Under the pieces are notes generated by a model. That model did no database searches, was not told the origin of the DNA, and worked only from the letters and a program-made list of their open reading frames with translations. Below are positions 38,760 to 38,804 of a DNA stretch of 38,804 nt, one piece after another (the stretch's first letter is position 1; the number at the start of each line of letters is the position of its first letter). A program made the translations under genes and the position numbers. Source of the stretch: Nanobdellati archaeon (GTDB lineage Archaea; Nanobdellota; Nanobdellia; Woesearchaeales; GCA-2686295); NCBI GenBank assembly GCA_014384375.1, contig JACNFY010000023.1:1-38804 (forward strand), read 5' to 3'.

Positions 38760-38804
38760 CTAATACCCTTTCTTTAGTGAAGACAAAACTTTAAATATCT
38801 ATAG

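Overview
The window looks like a piece of a DPANN archaeal chromosome, most likely of the Woesearchaeota/Pacearchaeota/Nanoarchaeota group. The DNA is AT-rich, many genes start leaderless about 25 nt after a TATA box, others carry GGTGA-type ribosome binding sites, and the informational genes are archaeal (RpoL, L35Ae, XerA-like recombinase, FBP aldolase/phosphatase, introns in tRNAs). The surface protein starting KKGQITIFVVIG is typical of these lineages. The phylum is inferred from gene content and was not tested by a tree.

Layout. 120-4433: mechanosensitive channel, VTT/DedA-type membrane protein, GT39-type glycosyltransferase and the gluconeogenic FBP aldolase/phosphatase. 4449-5434: MNT-HEPN toxin-antitoxin pair behind a palindromic operator. 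5436-5798: tRNA-Thr with a D-loop insertion, among partial tRNA copies, perfect hairpins and two copies of a structured repeat. 5992-8049: TM2-like protein, PLP enzyme, zinc-ribbon protein and a DUF4443 regulator. 8088-10359: a palindromic operator and a three-gene cassette (surface-anchored DUF4430 protein, ECF-type S component, DUF4430 lipoprotein) that resembles a vitamin B12-type uptake system. 10404-10873: two heavily interrupted tRNAs and tRNA debris. 10936-13618: MetRS and a RelE-like toxin with a winged-helix partner. 13788-19438: two overlapping giant surface-protein genes. 19452-23406: a soluble unknown, a tandem nucleotidyltransferase-fold protein, a CBS/zinc-ribbon protein and a transglutaminase-like protein. 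23462-28448: cis-prenyltransferase, SerB-SerA fusion divergent from an ACT-domain protein, trans-prenyl synthase, AMMECR1 and RpoL. 28510-31080: a scrap-yard island with an IS transposase tail, three fragments of one RHS gene in scrambled order, a Doc toxin with a 40-aa partner missed by length filters, and an AbiE-like pair. 31065-38759: RNA methylase, coiled-coil/wHTH protein, lipoprotein metallopeptidase, PadR regulator, a frameshifted membrane gene, XerA, two unknown large proteins, a 38-aa membrane protein, L35Ae flanked by two more copies of the structured repeat, and tRNA-Val.

The most interesting signals are four things. First, a ~60-nt repeat in four copies whose terminal hairpin keeps its pairing while its sequence changes. 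Second, tRNAs carrying several non-canonical introns; one in a T-loop, spliced by the bulge-helix-bulge rule, restores exactly TTCAAAT. Third, the DUF4430/ECF cassette with its own divergent regulator and operator. Fourth, two genes that seem to start at AUC and AUU. All function statements rest on reading sequence motifs by eye; no database search was run.
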